From contig OY829326.1 in NCBI GenBank assembly GCA_963691655.1, positions 40,637,989 to 40,701,988 on the forward strand: a DNA stretch of 64,000 bases, in the 5' to 3' direction. Shown here in pieces: positions 36,462 through 48,772 of the stretch. The notes below the pieces were generated by a model. The model was given only the letters and a program-made list of their open reading frames with translations, was not told where the DNA came from and made no database searches. Within the stretch, counting starts at the first letter, position 1; every line of letters starts with the position of its first letter. The DNA comes from Toxonevra muliebris. Taxonomy: Eukaryota > Arthropoda > Insecta > Diptera > Pallopteridae. The position numbers were made by a program, and so were the translations under genes.

Positions 36462-37323
36462 AGGGGAGACTGGGGTATTGTGGACCACATTTTTATTTTG
36501 GCTAAAAAATATTCTGAAATTTTTCTGAAAATTCGTTATTAAAGAGAAATAAAGTGAAAAATGGCAATGAAAATCAATCCAAAACGCAATGTTCGCCAGT
36601 CCAGTAACTTGCAGTTATTCCGGCTCATGCCAAGTAAACAGCTTGATTGCAAATGTTGCAATTGATAGTATTTTGCCGGTTCATCTTTTTTGGCATAGTT
36701 TTCTTACAAATTTGGCAAAAATCGATATTTTCCACGTCACAATCGGTTGAAGACGAAAGATGAATTTTACATGAAAAATTACTTATATTCATCAAATACA
36801 CGAAGTTAGCTTGTCAAATATTAGAACTGAGTGGTCCGTAATTCCCCGAAAGTGGTCCGTAATTCCCCGAACGCTCTTTTTTTTTACAATATACTTATAT
36901 TCATCAAATACACGAAGTTAGCTTGTCAAATATTAGAACTGAGTGGTCCGTAATTCCCCGAAAGTGGTCCGTAATTCCCCGAACGCTCTTTTTTTACAAT
37001 ATGCCATTTAAGTAACACAATGTCTGTCGAAGGCTTAAGGTTTCTCGAATACTATGATTATATTTACCTGAGTTGGTTTTCGAAAAATGTGGTCAAATTA
37101 AACGAAATACAAAGTGAAAAAAAAAAATTATCGAAGTATTACATTTCTAGTTGATATCGAAACGAGGTAACAGTGCATGTACACTAATCGAATATTGAAG
37201 GGTAAATGAGCTTAACATGAGGCGAGCTGATGGCAGTTGTTTGCAGCTTTCAACTACTACAAGGGGAAAAAATATGCCGCTGGTTCGCAATTCCCCGTGG
37301 TCCACAATTCCCCAGTTTCTCCT
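36462..37323. mobile_element. 862-bp TIR element with GGGGAATT/GGTCC motifs
   Basis: 27-bp imperfect TIRs (24 of 27 identical): the left starts aggggagactggggtattg and the right ends ccccagtttctcct. The inner TIR words (attgtggaccac) recur in the interior as gtggtccgtaattccccga, four times. No transposase frame, and no clear target duplication found. Class unknown. Confidence 0.75.
36781..37002. repeat. 112-bp tandem duplication inside the TIR element
   Basis: Bases 36781-36892 are repeated at 36893-37002. The only difference seen is the length of a T run. Each unit itself contains two direct copies of agtggtccgtaattccccga. Confidence 0.95.
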
Positions 37324-40279
37324 ATTACGTCTGCTGTATAATGAAACAAAAAATCTTTAAGATCATTAATCAAATTCATTACACTTATGTTATAATCAAT
37401 TAACATTGCAATTACATTTTCTCATGTAACACCAAAGTGGCATGTCAATTAGGTATGCTACTTTTAAAGAATATATATATATACGTACAGTGTACAATGC
37501 CGCCACTTTTTGCCATATCATTTACATAAATGTATACATACGATGACCATATTTTTGTGATCAAAATACAGAACAGAAAAAAAAATTTTTTATCGAAAAT
37601 AACCCAGTGCAAAAATTGAAAGAGTATATTGTGCCGAACATTTTTGCAGAAGAAAGTCACGCCACGGTTTTCCACTACATGCATTTTCTTTAGGTCAGAG
37701 TCATTAACGCAATGGAGTGTTTTTTATAAATTTTCAAAATTCAGATTTCACGTACTCGTTTTGGCTGTCAACGGCATAAGTGGCACATAAGACAGCTTTT
37801 TCCAAAAAAGTTTTCACAACTCCATTAAAATATATTTTGATTACATTTTTTCGAGCCCATTTTTGCAGTGATTAAAAAAAGTACAGAATGACATGACGCT
37901 AAGTAATATTGTTAAAAGTGGATTGTAAAAACAAAACAGTAAAAGGAGATGTATTACTTAACTTAAAATTTAAAGTCTAAGCTATAAAATGAATATAAAA
38001 TGGAATATGGTTAAATACTTTAAAACTGTTTTTTGAGTTTATAACTGTAAAATATGATATATCATACGTAAACATTAGCACAGTTATCACGCTCACAAAC
38101 CTTAAGTTATTTTTCTGAAAATTTGTATTTTTCTATTTAGAACTTAGACTAACAAGTCCTGAAAACTTCCGTTCATTCGTTCAATGGGATCTAGGTGCTG
38201 ACATTAATTGGTTAAAGATTTTAACAATATTGCTACATTAACTCCTCACCTATTTTCCTTACCCTCTTTTCCAGAGATTTTTATCAAATACTTTATCCAG
38301 TATGGAAATTCGGAAAATTTGTTTTATAAATCTTACTAAAAGTCTTCAAAAAATGTTTGTATAACTATAAGGAATATCGTTATTTGAAGTTATATATAAA
38401 CAGGCTTAATGAACAAATATAGTCATCACAACAACAATGTATATAGAGACGGGCAAATCAGACGGCCGTTTCGGAATCCGCCACAATTCCTCATCAGTGA
38501 TCTTAGCGATAGTTCTTAATCTTTCAATATCCCATATAAGCTACTAATATTTGAAATCATAACCCAGAATTACGGATTTGATTCCAAATATCTTCACTGA
38601 ATAGAGATATTGAAAGAAACTACCACTACCGTTCTATACACTTATGTTGTTGTTTTTTCCCATTGTAGCTAGTCTGCATAACAGTTCGTTATTTGAAAGT
38701 CTAGTACATGGGAGAGTGTGTGTGTTTGTGAGAAAATGATTCTAGGTGTCATTTTTTCTGAACGGTCCCCATTCGATCAGTTCATGATAGTTTTTTAGGA
38801 GACTATGAAAATTAAATCTAGAGGTTAATTTTCAAAGTCATGACTTAAGTTCATGTCAATTTCGTTATTTGAAGTTATATATAAACAGGCTTAATGAACA
38901 AATATAGTCATCACAACAACAATGTTTGAAAATTAACCTCTAGATTTAATTTTCATAGTCTCCTAAAAAACTATCATAAGGAATATCTTTGTCTGAAATA
39001 AGTAACATGGTTTTTCTAACCTTGAAATACAGGTAAAAAAACAAAAGACAATTACGACGTACTGGACTCTAACTTTTTTTTTGGAAAAATTACATCTTTT
39101 AGTAAAATACTACGGTGCCCTTTGTTGGAAAAACATCATTGGATTGTGTAATTTGTAATTCTTACAAAATTATAAATGAATATTATTTTAAAACTTAAAT
39201 TTATAAAATTTTAAGATACTCTGTGTTTATTTTGTCCAGACAATTAAAATAAAATAACGAAAAGTTAAAGAAAAATTAATAAATAAGCAGACTTTCAAGT
39301 CCCGTGAAATTCACTTTCAAAAATGTATATGGAATACGTATTGTTTACAGAACACATGCGAAAAAAAACAGTACTGTTCTGTATTATACAGAATGGATGG
39401 CCGCTATTAACTTTTTGTTGAATATTTCCTTATAAGCATTACCAATGGTCAAGTCCTCTATACATATATCCAACAAAAACCATTTTTTAACAAATTGCTG
39501 ATGTAAACAAAAAAAATTAAACTTGCAGTTTCTTGTTTAAAGCAATTTACTCTCAAAAAGATTTTCTGAAATATGGTAAATTGCAACAAATTTTTTGAAC
39601 TCCTTCTTAGTAGTGCTAAAGTTATCTTTCGGGGTATGCATAGTTTTGTCGGATACCGTACCGCATATGCAAGCATATAATGGAGTATACGAATCGGTGT
39701 AGATAATTGTCTTGTTGTTTTGATAGTACAGTACTCTTTTACCACGGGTCTCTGTTGCTCTTAGTAAGCTTTTCTGGTTAATTTAGAAAAAATTTTAAAA
39801 ACATAAACATATGTTCACTGCGTATCAAAGGTGGAAATTTGAAACATTTTTGAAATTTGAGATTATTTTTACTAAAAGCAAATTAACAGATTTTTGTTGT
39901 TCAGTGACCTATAGTAAAATTGAACAATATATTTCTAGAACTTATTAACCCTCTATCAACTCTCGTAATGGGTCAAAAAGGTCAATTATATGAAAAAATT
40001 AAAAAAAAATTCTATTATAAGTAACTAAACTCACAAACAATCTCAGATTTAAAATTAACATGTTGACTTACTGTTTATTATATTTAATTTGCTAGAAATG
40101 GGTAATTTTTAGCAATTCTATGAGAATCCATTTTCAGAACAATGTTATTATTATTTTTTTTTTTAATTTAAATTGTTAATTCAATGTTCCTTACTGTTAA
40201 TATGCTATAAACTATTTTTAGGTAGGTATATATTTATTTTATTGTTTAAATAAATGTATTTTTTCACTATTTCAGAAAA
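37324..40279. other. gene-free region with a local rearrangement
   Basis: No host gene recognised. Contains a 63-bp direct repeat (38378-38440 and 38863-38925) next to a perfect 51-bp inverted repeat (38785-38835 and 38926-38976). The final bases (ctatttcag just before 40277) form the acceptor of an intron upstream of the next gene, so a 5' UTR exon probably lies in this region. Confidence 0.6.
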
Positions 40280-40657
40280 ATGAATACATTCTTCTTGCTA
40301 TTATCAATTTCATTTGCATTGAGCAGCGCACAATTCTATTACCATCAACCTGCTGTCCTGCCATTGGCTTATCAACCACATCATCAGCACAACTACGAAA
40401 TTTCTGCAACACCTTCAACTCAACAAGACTATGCGCATCCATCAGTTATTGAGAACTCATTGCGTGAATCACAGTTGCCACCAGAGCTTTCGAAAAGTGA
40501 TCGTTTCTACAAGAATCCACGTATAGCCGCCGCACTTGCCAAAGAATCATGGTTTACAGACAAGGAAATGCCAGTTCTCGATCGCGAGGCAGAGAAGATA
40601 CCACGTGAAATGGTTTTTAAAATATTCAAAAATGCTGGATATATTAAGCGAAGATAG
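40280..40657 (+). CDS. small secreted protein, insect-specific type
   Basis: 125 aa, single coding exon. Predicted signal peptide MNTFFLLLSISFALSSAQ, then a His/Pro/Gln-rich linker (residues ~19-55) and a conserved-looking C-terminal module: SKSDRFYKNPRIAAALAKES, WFTDKEMPVLDREAEKIPRE, MVFKIFKNAGYI. The start codon lies directly after an acceptor (ctatttcag), so a non-coding 5' exon is likely. I believe similar short secreted proteins with a RIAAALAKESWF block exist in other flies, but I know no function. An extracellular or cuticle-related role would be a guess. Confidence 0.8.
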   Translation: MNTFFLLLSISFALSSAQFYYHQPAVLPLAYQPHHQHNYEISATPSTQQDYAHPSVIENSLRESQLPPELSKSDRFYKNPRIAAALAKESWFTDKEMPVLDREAEKIPREMVFKIFKNAGYIKRR

Positions 40658-41536
40658 ATAAACTACTTAGCAGAATTAGTTTGAAAATATGAGTAATATC
40701 CTATATAGATTAAAAATGTTATTATATTGTATTTTTGTATTTATTGCTGTTGTAATTTAGTTTTAGATAATATATAAATAATAAATTCATTAAAATTTTA
40801 TATCATCTTTTTATGAAAAAACTTAAATAAAGATAAAAGTCTTATTATTTTTGGTTTCCCATAAAATAGCAGAAACTCCAAATACAAGGTACGGAAGTAG
40901 TTCAGGTAGATTTGGTCAAAACCAATTATGCTTGTATACAGCATAGTTTTTCAAAATTTATTCCCACATGTATTTATTTTTCTATTTTTTCGCTTATTTC
41001 TACAAGTATTATAAAGTACCTTGTTAGTCCGCTATCTTAGATTAGCATTTTTGAACTTTAAAATCCAATTTGTATGCAATACTTTATATTATCAAAGATT
41101 CAACAAAACCTCTCACCATTCCGACTTCAAATTTGGAGTCAGTGGCTCCAAAAACTATGTGATAATTAATTATCAATGAACTTATCCCCATATCTCTCAA
41201 AAATAAATCTTGAAGTATATAGTAAGTAAAAAACGTAATGATATCACAAGATTAGATTCGTCTTTTAATAATCGGCAAGCAATCGTGTAACTTAAAATTA
41301 TAATCGGCGTAAAAAACAATGTCACAACGTTAGTGGGAAGGAATACCGCAACCCTTCACCTTAATTAGCTTAAAAATAATTTCAACAAATACAAATACAT
41401 TGTTTTTAAATAATGGCAACAGAAATATATACTATATATAACTATTATATAGTATATGTATATTAAATATACATATATGAAAAACAATTGCAACAACAAC
41501 ATTACTCCGCTTCGATGAACAAAACATTTAACACAT
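40658..41536. other. convergent 3' flanks
   Basis: 3' UTR of the small secreted protein gene (AATAAA-like words near 40780 and 40828) and the 3' flank of the large minus-strand gene. No other feature seen. Confidence 0.45.
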
Positions 41537-44500
41537 TTAGACATTGGTATGATAGTAGCTCAAGGATGGAACGGCGTACTGTAAATTACCATGTGTCGAG
41601 GCTGAATGATGATACACCACTCCCAGAGGTTGATCTTGTCGAAGAGCTCCATGGGTCTGATGGTAATATGGTGCCTCGTTGTAATGTGCTGGTAATGCAG
41701 GTTCGTTTACTTGTATTTGATGATAGTTCGTTACGGGTTCATGCTCTACAACCTCTCGTACGGTTTGGAATGGATGATTGACTACAATGCGCCGTTTATG
41801 AAAACTTTCACTGCCCGAAGAAGCATCTGTTGGTGCTGGCGTAGCTGCAATGACACGTTGTCCTGGTGTGACTACAGCTACATGTCCCGAGGAACCCTTC
41901 GAATTCACATCTACGCTGTCAGTTTTAAGACTTGGAACGTCAGCATTAGAATCATCTTTAGACTTCGAATTTGTTTCTTCGGTAATACGTGCAAATTTCT
42001 GTGGGCCATGGTAGTTATCGTTATTTCGTTGATTCGACGGAACTTTTTCGTAATGGGCATTAAAGTTTGCCATTGGCTGATCACAATCAGGTTTCTGCTC
42101 TAAATTGGCCGAAACTCCATTTTCTTGATCACCTCGATGGCAATTGCTTAACGGATTAAATCTTTCAACTTCATCATTTCCATTATAGCTGGAAGAGGGA
42201 TTGGGATATGACTGACGATAGTTGGCTGTGCGTTGACGACTCAATGGTGGACTTATGGTAGAACTAACTATAATTGGTTTATCTCCGTCATCTTTGTGAT
42301 GTGGGATTTGAATTTGAATGTGCGTATGTGGATGAAGTTCCTTATCATCGGCAGTTTTCAATGGTGGTGTTTGAAGATCATCTTGGCTATCTTCGGCGGT
42401 CAATTTGGCTTTGTTTCTGTACTCCTGATTCAGATTGTCACCTGGTTCTTGAGGAAGATAACGCATATTCGAATAGGGTGCACTATACTGTACTTTATTG
42501 CCATCGTCATCAGTTCCATACCGCAATTGATCACGACGCTGTGAGACTTGTGGCTCTTCCCGGTCTGATTGCGTGTACCTAGCGACAGTAGGTTTAGCTG
42601 TTGTTGATGCATAGACAACAACAGGACCTTTATGTTGCTGCAGATATGGTTTAACTTCTAAGACACGTGCAGCTTCTTCTTCAAATCGTGAGTTTCTTAG
42701 TTGTACTGATTGTGCTGGGTTCTGTTGAAATCTACCCAAGTAAATATTATGCTGGGACGGTGGGAAATGAATATTATGTTCATGCTTGATAATATGTGTG
42801 CGGGGTTTGTCATCGTCTCCGACATCATGCACTGGTTGCGCCTGCAAGCGTGCTGGTTTTTGTTCTGCTTGATTGTTGACGTTGTTGTAAAATTCTCCAG
42901 GCAAGTACTCACTTTTGAACTCGTTATTTGCATTATAGAATTTAGCATCGAATTGTGGTTGACTGGGTGCATTATAGTTTAATGAGCCTTGTTGGTTACT
43001 GCCTTGTGAAGGTGCTCCAATATTATTTACATCTACTTGTGGTGGATAACGGAAATCCGTCTCATCTTTGCCTATAACGCTGGGTGCAAGATTGTCATTT
43101 GAAACTTGTTGCTGTTGATTGTTAAATTTGCCTTCATTAAAATTCGATTCGGTTGTAGCCACAAATTGTGCACTACCGTCTTTATACTGTTTATTAAGGT
43201 CGGCTTCGACAAGTTCATCTTTTGAGTTCTTATCGTACGATGGTGTAGTAGTGACCTTTGATGCAAGTGTAGTACTACTGAGCACAGGATGATCAGGTAC
43301 TGATTTGCTAATATATCCAGTACTAGGTTGAATATATTGGTGGTTGGAGTTGGAGTTGCTGGGCGAATTGCTATATGTGCCGGTATTGGACGATTGCGTT
43401 TGGACCAAACCACCTTGTCCATTTGTGTTGTAGGCTCCAGCAACTGCTGGATGTAGATGTCCTAGCGGCAAAATGGATTCACCTTTTGGAATTTTTGCTA
43501 CTGGTCGATCCAATTCAACAACAATTGTACCTGCAGGCTTGATTATAACTCGCTCTTCAATATCATAAAATTCTTTTTGTATTGCCGGGTGGCGCACTTC
43601 AAATTTCTTCGCTTTAAGTGCTGGCTGCGCAATTTGAATGGTTTTTGTAACGACAGGGCGATGATATATGGGCTGTTGTGGTAAGAAGCCTGTAACAGGG
43701 GAGTAACTTCCTGATTGACTGGCTTGGCTGTAACCAGTATTAGGTGAGTAATCTCCTGATTGGCTTGTTTGACTGTAACCGGTATGAGGTGAGTAATCTC
43801 CTGAATGGCTTGCTTGACTTAAACCAGTATTAGGTAAATAATCTCCTGATTGGCTTGCTTGACTGTAACCAGTATTAGGCGAGTAATCTCCTGATTGGCT
43901 TGCTTGACTGTAACCAGTATTAGGCGAGTAATCTCCTGATTGGCTTGCTTGACTGTAACCAGTATTAGGTGAGTAATCTCCTGATTGGCTTGCTTGATTT
44001 AAACCAGTATTAGGTGAGTAATCTCCTAGTTTGCTTCCTTGACTCAAACCAGTATTAGGTGAGTAATCTCCTGATTGGCCTGCTTGACTAAAACCAGTAA
44101 TAGGTGAGTAATCTCCTGATTGGCTGGCTTGACTGAAACCAGCATTGGGTAAGTAATCTCCTAATTGACTTGTTCCATAGAAACCAGCATAACCATCTTG
44201 CGATTCATCAACGGACGGTGGGTACTGGTTGTTGAAATTGGTTACGTGTGGATCATTGTAATTGAAATTGGATTCATCATAATTTGGTTTGTTGTAGCTG
44301 GTAGCTTGATCGAATTGATTGTTGCCACTTGGCAAAGACGAAGGGAACGCCGAAGATGATGGCGATGATGGTGATAGTGCAGTTGTTGAAGAAGCACTTG
44401 GTTGAGGTAATTTCGTATCTGCACTTGATTTTGGTTGCTGATTGATAATGGTATGTGTTTGTCGTCCAGCGTCATCCACTGGTTGTTGAGCGGTTTTAGG

Positions 44501-45476
44501 TGTAGGTGTAGGTAAAATTACTAGTCGCTCAAATGTATGCATATGTTGTGTAGGCCTGGAACCAATAGCAACAACACGTTGAGATTTCATAGCCGAACTA
44601 GGCGATGATAATGATGATGGTTGTTGCTGATAGCGTTTAGGTTGAGGTGATTGACTTGCTGTATCGAAAACCTGTAAGTAAATATTACTACAACTTAAAA
44701 CTATTGAACAGAAAATATTTTAAGCACTACGAGTGAATTTAAGATTTATTTTTGGGTTGAGCAAATTAAATTATAAATCATAGATTTGATTTTTAAAAGG
44801 AATGAACGAAAAGTTTTCTAATCATATTTTTCACACACTTCAAAATCATATATTTCAAATTTTTTATTAAATTTTAAAAGAAATGAGGCATTTTGGAAGC
44901 TGACATTCCCCAAGAAATGAAATAAAACGAGCCTATGAATATACCATTAATACATACCGTCTCGACGGTTGGTCCACTGTGATAACTTTGTATATAGCGT
45001 TCAAATTCCTGATTTTGTTTTGCTTGAGCGTTTGACTGTCTTAATTGACTTTGCTGATGATGGTAGCGTCCATTGAAGCCTTGTGGCTGTTGGTGTTGTC
45101 TAAACTGTACTTGTCCACCAGCACCTTCAGAAACTTGAACTCTAGCCGATTGGGCATAGTTATGGAATCCTGCATGCTGCTGCTTCTGCTGCTGTTGTTG
45201 TGAATCGCCATTTAAAACCATTGATCCTTTTTGGCCATTATCAACAGCTTGCAATTTAGCTGAATACCCTTGAAAACTTTTATCGTCCTCATGATAACTA
45301 AAGTCAGAGAAATGCTCCTTGTCTGCGGGTCCTGCACGCAATTCAGCAGGCGCTCTCCCATCAACGTAAGTGACGTCAGCAGGATTCGTAACAGGATTCT
45401 GTGCAATCGAAATGTTCACATGTGTTGCTGCAAATGCTGTTCCAAGTAGCAGCAACACCAAAAATGTTGTGCTCAT
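41537..45476 (-). CDS. large secreted Gln/Ser/Tyr/Pro-rich repeat protein
   Basis: Two exons on the minus strand: 45476-44958 and 44671-41537. GT-AG intron, phase 0, 1217 aa. The start is the Met before a clear signal peptide (MSTTFLVLLLLGTAFA). The mature chain is low in complexity: Gln/His-rich in the first 170 residues, then Ser/Pro/Asn-rich with a tandem array of a 15-residue unit (TGYSQASQSGDYSPN), and later Lys/Asp-rich and His/Tyr-rich parts. A more ordered stretch follows the array (KKFEVRHPAIQKEFYDIEER and IIKPAGTIVVELDRPVAKIP). Few Cys residues. I do not recognise an orthologue; composition and repeats suggest an extracellular matrix, cuticle or eggshell-type protein, which is an inference. 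There may be further 5' UTR exons. Confidence 0.82.
43690..44215 (-). repeat. 45-bp coding tandem repeat
   Basis: About 11 copies of a 45-bp unit in the secreted repeat protein, encoding TG(Y/L/F)SQASQSGDYSPN. Three adjacent units near 43850-43990 are almost identical at DNA level, while the outer units have diverged (for example SQGSKLGDYSPN and SQASHSGDYSPH). This is the gradient expected of an array that changes by unequal exchange or slippage in its centre. Confidence 0.95.
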
Positions 45477-48182
45477 TCTATGTTCATCGAAAGAAGTTAC
45501 AATTAAACAAGAATTCACTAAAACTACATACATATACTGATATGTAGATAGTATATTTTTGAAGCACTAACCTTTTCTTAATTGTGATTCACTGTCAAAT
45601 ACCTTATTATAATACTTTTTAAAACACAACCACACAGTTTATTATTTTATAGCAACGACAATAACAATTGAAACCGATTTGAGCTACTAACAGTAGATGA
45701 GTGAACCTCGAGACATTAATGAACGCGCTTTTATACAATTTAATTTAGACCAAGCTCGCACTTTTGTTTGTTTTACAAAATGTTCACTCGATGACAAAAT
45801 CGATCACATTTACGCACAAATTCGATTGGATTCAGTTTTGGTTAATTCATTTATGTTCATGTACATAGAAAAACATAAATTCACCAACATAACCGCATTC
45901 AATTGTTGTTATTACAAGTGTTAATCAATAATACCGGCAAAGCGATGTCGAGCGATGAGCAACGAAAACAACAGCAATTGAAACTTAAAACAAACTAAAC
46001 ACCCTGTTTAGGGATGCAACACACATATCCATATGCACATATATATGTTTATATGCAATTTAAATTGTGTACCAGTTGCGATAGAAGCCTTCTACTCAGT
46101 TGTTGTTATTTTTAACCTAGTTTAGATTTACAGATCTTCTCATGTATTTTTCACTAACATAATTCAAATTTTAATGTGTGATTTTATGCGTTACTCTTGC
46201 GCCTATAATAGTTTATATTTTGTTTGTTTACACATTAAACTCAAAAAATTTAGATTCCTCATGCACACATTCACAGAAATTCAGCAGACGCCAGCCGTAC
46301 TTACATAAAGCATCGCTACGCATCGCATTGCATCGAATTCTAATTACTATTTTGGGTATGTGCTTATTTTTATAAACGATGCGACCGGCTACTTGTCAAA
46401 ACGTTTTCGGAAATTGCTAAAATGGATGAGACAACATTTTTCAGTTAATTGCCGGAAGGTCAATTTTTTATTATTGCATATGTTTTTACATTATGCTTAT
46501 CTATCATCCACCGCCGGCATCTCGAGTTAAACTTGAAAACTTCTTAATTGGACATTATTGTTGTTGTTGATATAGAGATGATGCATTGAACTAGAATTGT
46601 TTAAGTAAATACCACTAAAGATAGTTATTCACGCAAAATTTACTTGCCAATTTTACAATATAACTTTGTGATCTGATTGAAAGGTTGCAATCGCTTTCGT
46701 ATTCACACATGCATACGTGTTTAACTATGTAAATATTTATGCCCAACCGAAAGAACATTACCTACTATTCATGTAAAATAAATCATAAAATCAAACTTGA
46801 GTGGTCAAAACCACAGAGCGCAACTTGAGATCGCCTAGCATGGAAAGTTATAACAGGAGCAATGTGAACGTACCCTACAGTAGTTATTGCGGCAATAACT
46901 GGACAATGTCCTACTACACTTGGTATTTAAAAGGGAAGCCAGCCTAGGATGCCCTTAAATTTCCTAACATGATCCAACCTAAGAATTATAATCTTATAGG
47001 ATATCTATCTATCCTAAATATATTTCAAATAGCCCATGCTTAAAATCTTCGACTTGGTGAGAAAATTATTTATCTATTCTAGAAACTTTGAAGTGTCAAG
47101 CATGAAAACCTTCATTAATGAGTCAAATATGGTGCTGGGACTGGAATATATGGAGCAATATTTCAGAAAATCGTATCATTTTCAAAAATTCCTTTTATCT
47201 TTCTATCAGGGCTCCATGAAACAGAGATCTGTGTCAGTGAATAAAAGCGCAGTAGGAAACATTTTCTCATATTATCAAGCTGTTTTCAGCTTCTTCTACA
47301 GTGAGAACATTATGGTTTTAGTAGTATAGAATATAATTTTGATATTTGAAATTTAATCTTTCCCCAATCGTATCAAAAATAAAAAATTTACGTGTATAAA
47401 GTAAAGTTTTCGCATACAAATTCACTACAATAAAGTGGAAAATTATTTACTTTGTCTTTTATGGAAATACGAACTTTTTTTTTGATGAAGTTGATCTAAT
47501 TAATACAATTATGGTGCATGTTTAAAAACGAGAGAAAATCTATTAATAATAATAAATGCACAAATTTAAAATTTTTAACAAAATAAATTTTTTTTAGCCT
47601 ACCAAATGGAAACCCTGTATATTTTGAAATTGAAAGTCTTCGCATATGACATTGAATTTTAACAAATAAATTAACACTTCTTTTTTACAAAATTCTGCAA
47701 AAAACTAAAATAAGGAGAATGCTTAAGTTTGCAGTATTTCAATTGTATTGATACAAAAAGGTTACTGTTCGATTGTGACGTAAACGCAAACGATACACGA
47801 TCATAAAATAAACGTTTTAAAATTTGTACATCAGTAATGTGTCTTGCATTTAAATTAGATCGCGTTGCCCAGAGGTGCGACGACTTTACGACGAGTTATT
47901 TTAATTCGGCTACATATGAAAAGGAGAGGTGCCAAAAATATAGTTCAATAATGATTTTTTTATATTTGTTTTATTAACGAAAACGAATGACACAATTTTT
48001 GTTAAATGCTTCAGACCATAAAGTAAATATAAATATAATAACTTTATTTATTTTATTTATAAATTCAAACACATAAACTATTCTTTTAGAATAATCCTTA
48101 TTCAACAAATAAATTTAATGCATATTATTTAGAGCAGTATTTTTTATCATTTTCTGTGTTTTAAAAAATACAAATCTTAGAT
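45477..48182. other. intergenic region
   Basis: Contains the 5' flank of the secreted repeat protein gene and, from ~47640, sequence that is repeated at ~49300 as part of the glutathione peroxidase duplication. No other gene recognised; the 97-codon frame at 47036-47329 has no recognisable motif. Confidence 0.5.
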
Positions 48183-48772
48183 TTAAAGCAACTTCTCAAT
48201 ATCCTTGACAATGTCCATAGGATCTGTTGTTGGGGCATAACGATTAACTGGTATACCCTCTTTGTTAACCAAAAACTTGGTGAAATTCCATTTGATTGAA
48301 CTGCCAAGAGTACCACCTTGCTTGGCTTTTAAGAATTGATAAAGAGGGGCAGTGCCAGAACCATTGACATCAATCTGTAGTTGTAAAAATTTAATTTTTA
48401 AGATTAATTAATTATAATTACAACAAACTACAGAACATTTTACAATGCATTTACCTTTTGGAACACATCTCCAATATTGGCTTTAGCATCACGCAAATGG
48501 CATACCATCGCTTCTCCATCAGCTTCGGGCATTTCTGAGCCAAACTGATTGCAGGGAAAATTTAAAATTTTCAAACCTTTTTCCTCATATTTCTCCAATA
48601 ATTCAGTGAGTTTCTTGTAGTTATTTTTTGTTAAACCACACTGGGAGGCAATGTTAACAATGAGTACAACATTACCCTTATACTTTTCAAGAGAGACTTC
48701 ATTACCATGCGTATCTTTAACGGTGAATTCGTAAATCGAAGCAGCGTTCTTATAGTTTTCGCTAGTCGCCAT
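48183..48772 (-). CDS. PHGPx: phospholipid-hydroperoxide glutathione peroxidase, downstream copy
   Basis: Two coding exons on the minus strand: 48772-48455 and 48374-48183, 169 aa. A catalytic triad/tetrad is present: Cys in NIASQCGLT (the selenocysteine position in vertebrates), Gln in FPCNQFG and Trp in KWNFTKF. The GPx4-type short form reduces lipid and H2O2 peroxides, in insects usually with thioredoxin as electron donor. It ends KDIEKLL. It differs from the upstream copy at two residues in exon 1 (SEMPEADG here, SQMPEGDG there). An in-frame acceptor lies just before ACTGAAAAAATG, so translation can also come from an upstream leader exon. All key residues are intact, so this is not an obvious pseudogene. 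Confidence 0.95.

Noticed and set aside
39535..39775. minus-strand open frame of ~78 codons (..VLYYQNNKTIIYTDSYTPLY..) after a possible acceptor
   Set aside because: No recognisable motif, no upstream exon and AT-rich surroundings; it could be chance or a retroelement scrap.
41711..43443. several 60-130 codon frames on both strands
   Set aside because: They are alternative frames of the low-complexity exon of the secreted repeat protein; its own frame is open for 3.1 kb and has a signal peptide exon.
43690..44215. CRISPR-like regular repeats
   Set aside because: The repeats are contiguous 45-bp coding units without unique spacers, in a eukaryotic gene.
47036..47329. 97-codon plus-strand frame
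   Set aside because: No motif, splice context or composition supports it; similar lengths occur by chance here.
48183..48772. downstream GPx copy as a pseudogene
   Set aside because: All active-site residues, both splice junctions and the full frame are intact.
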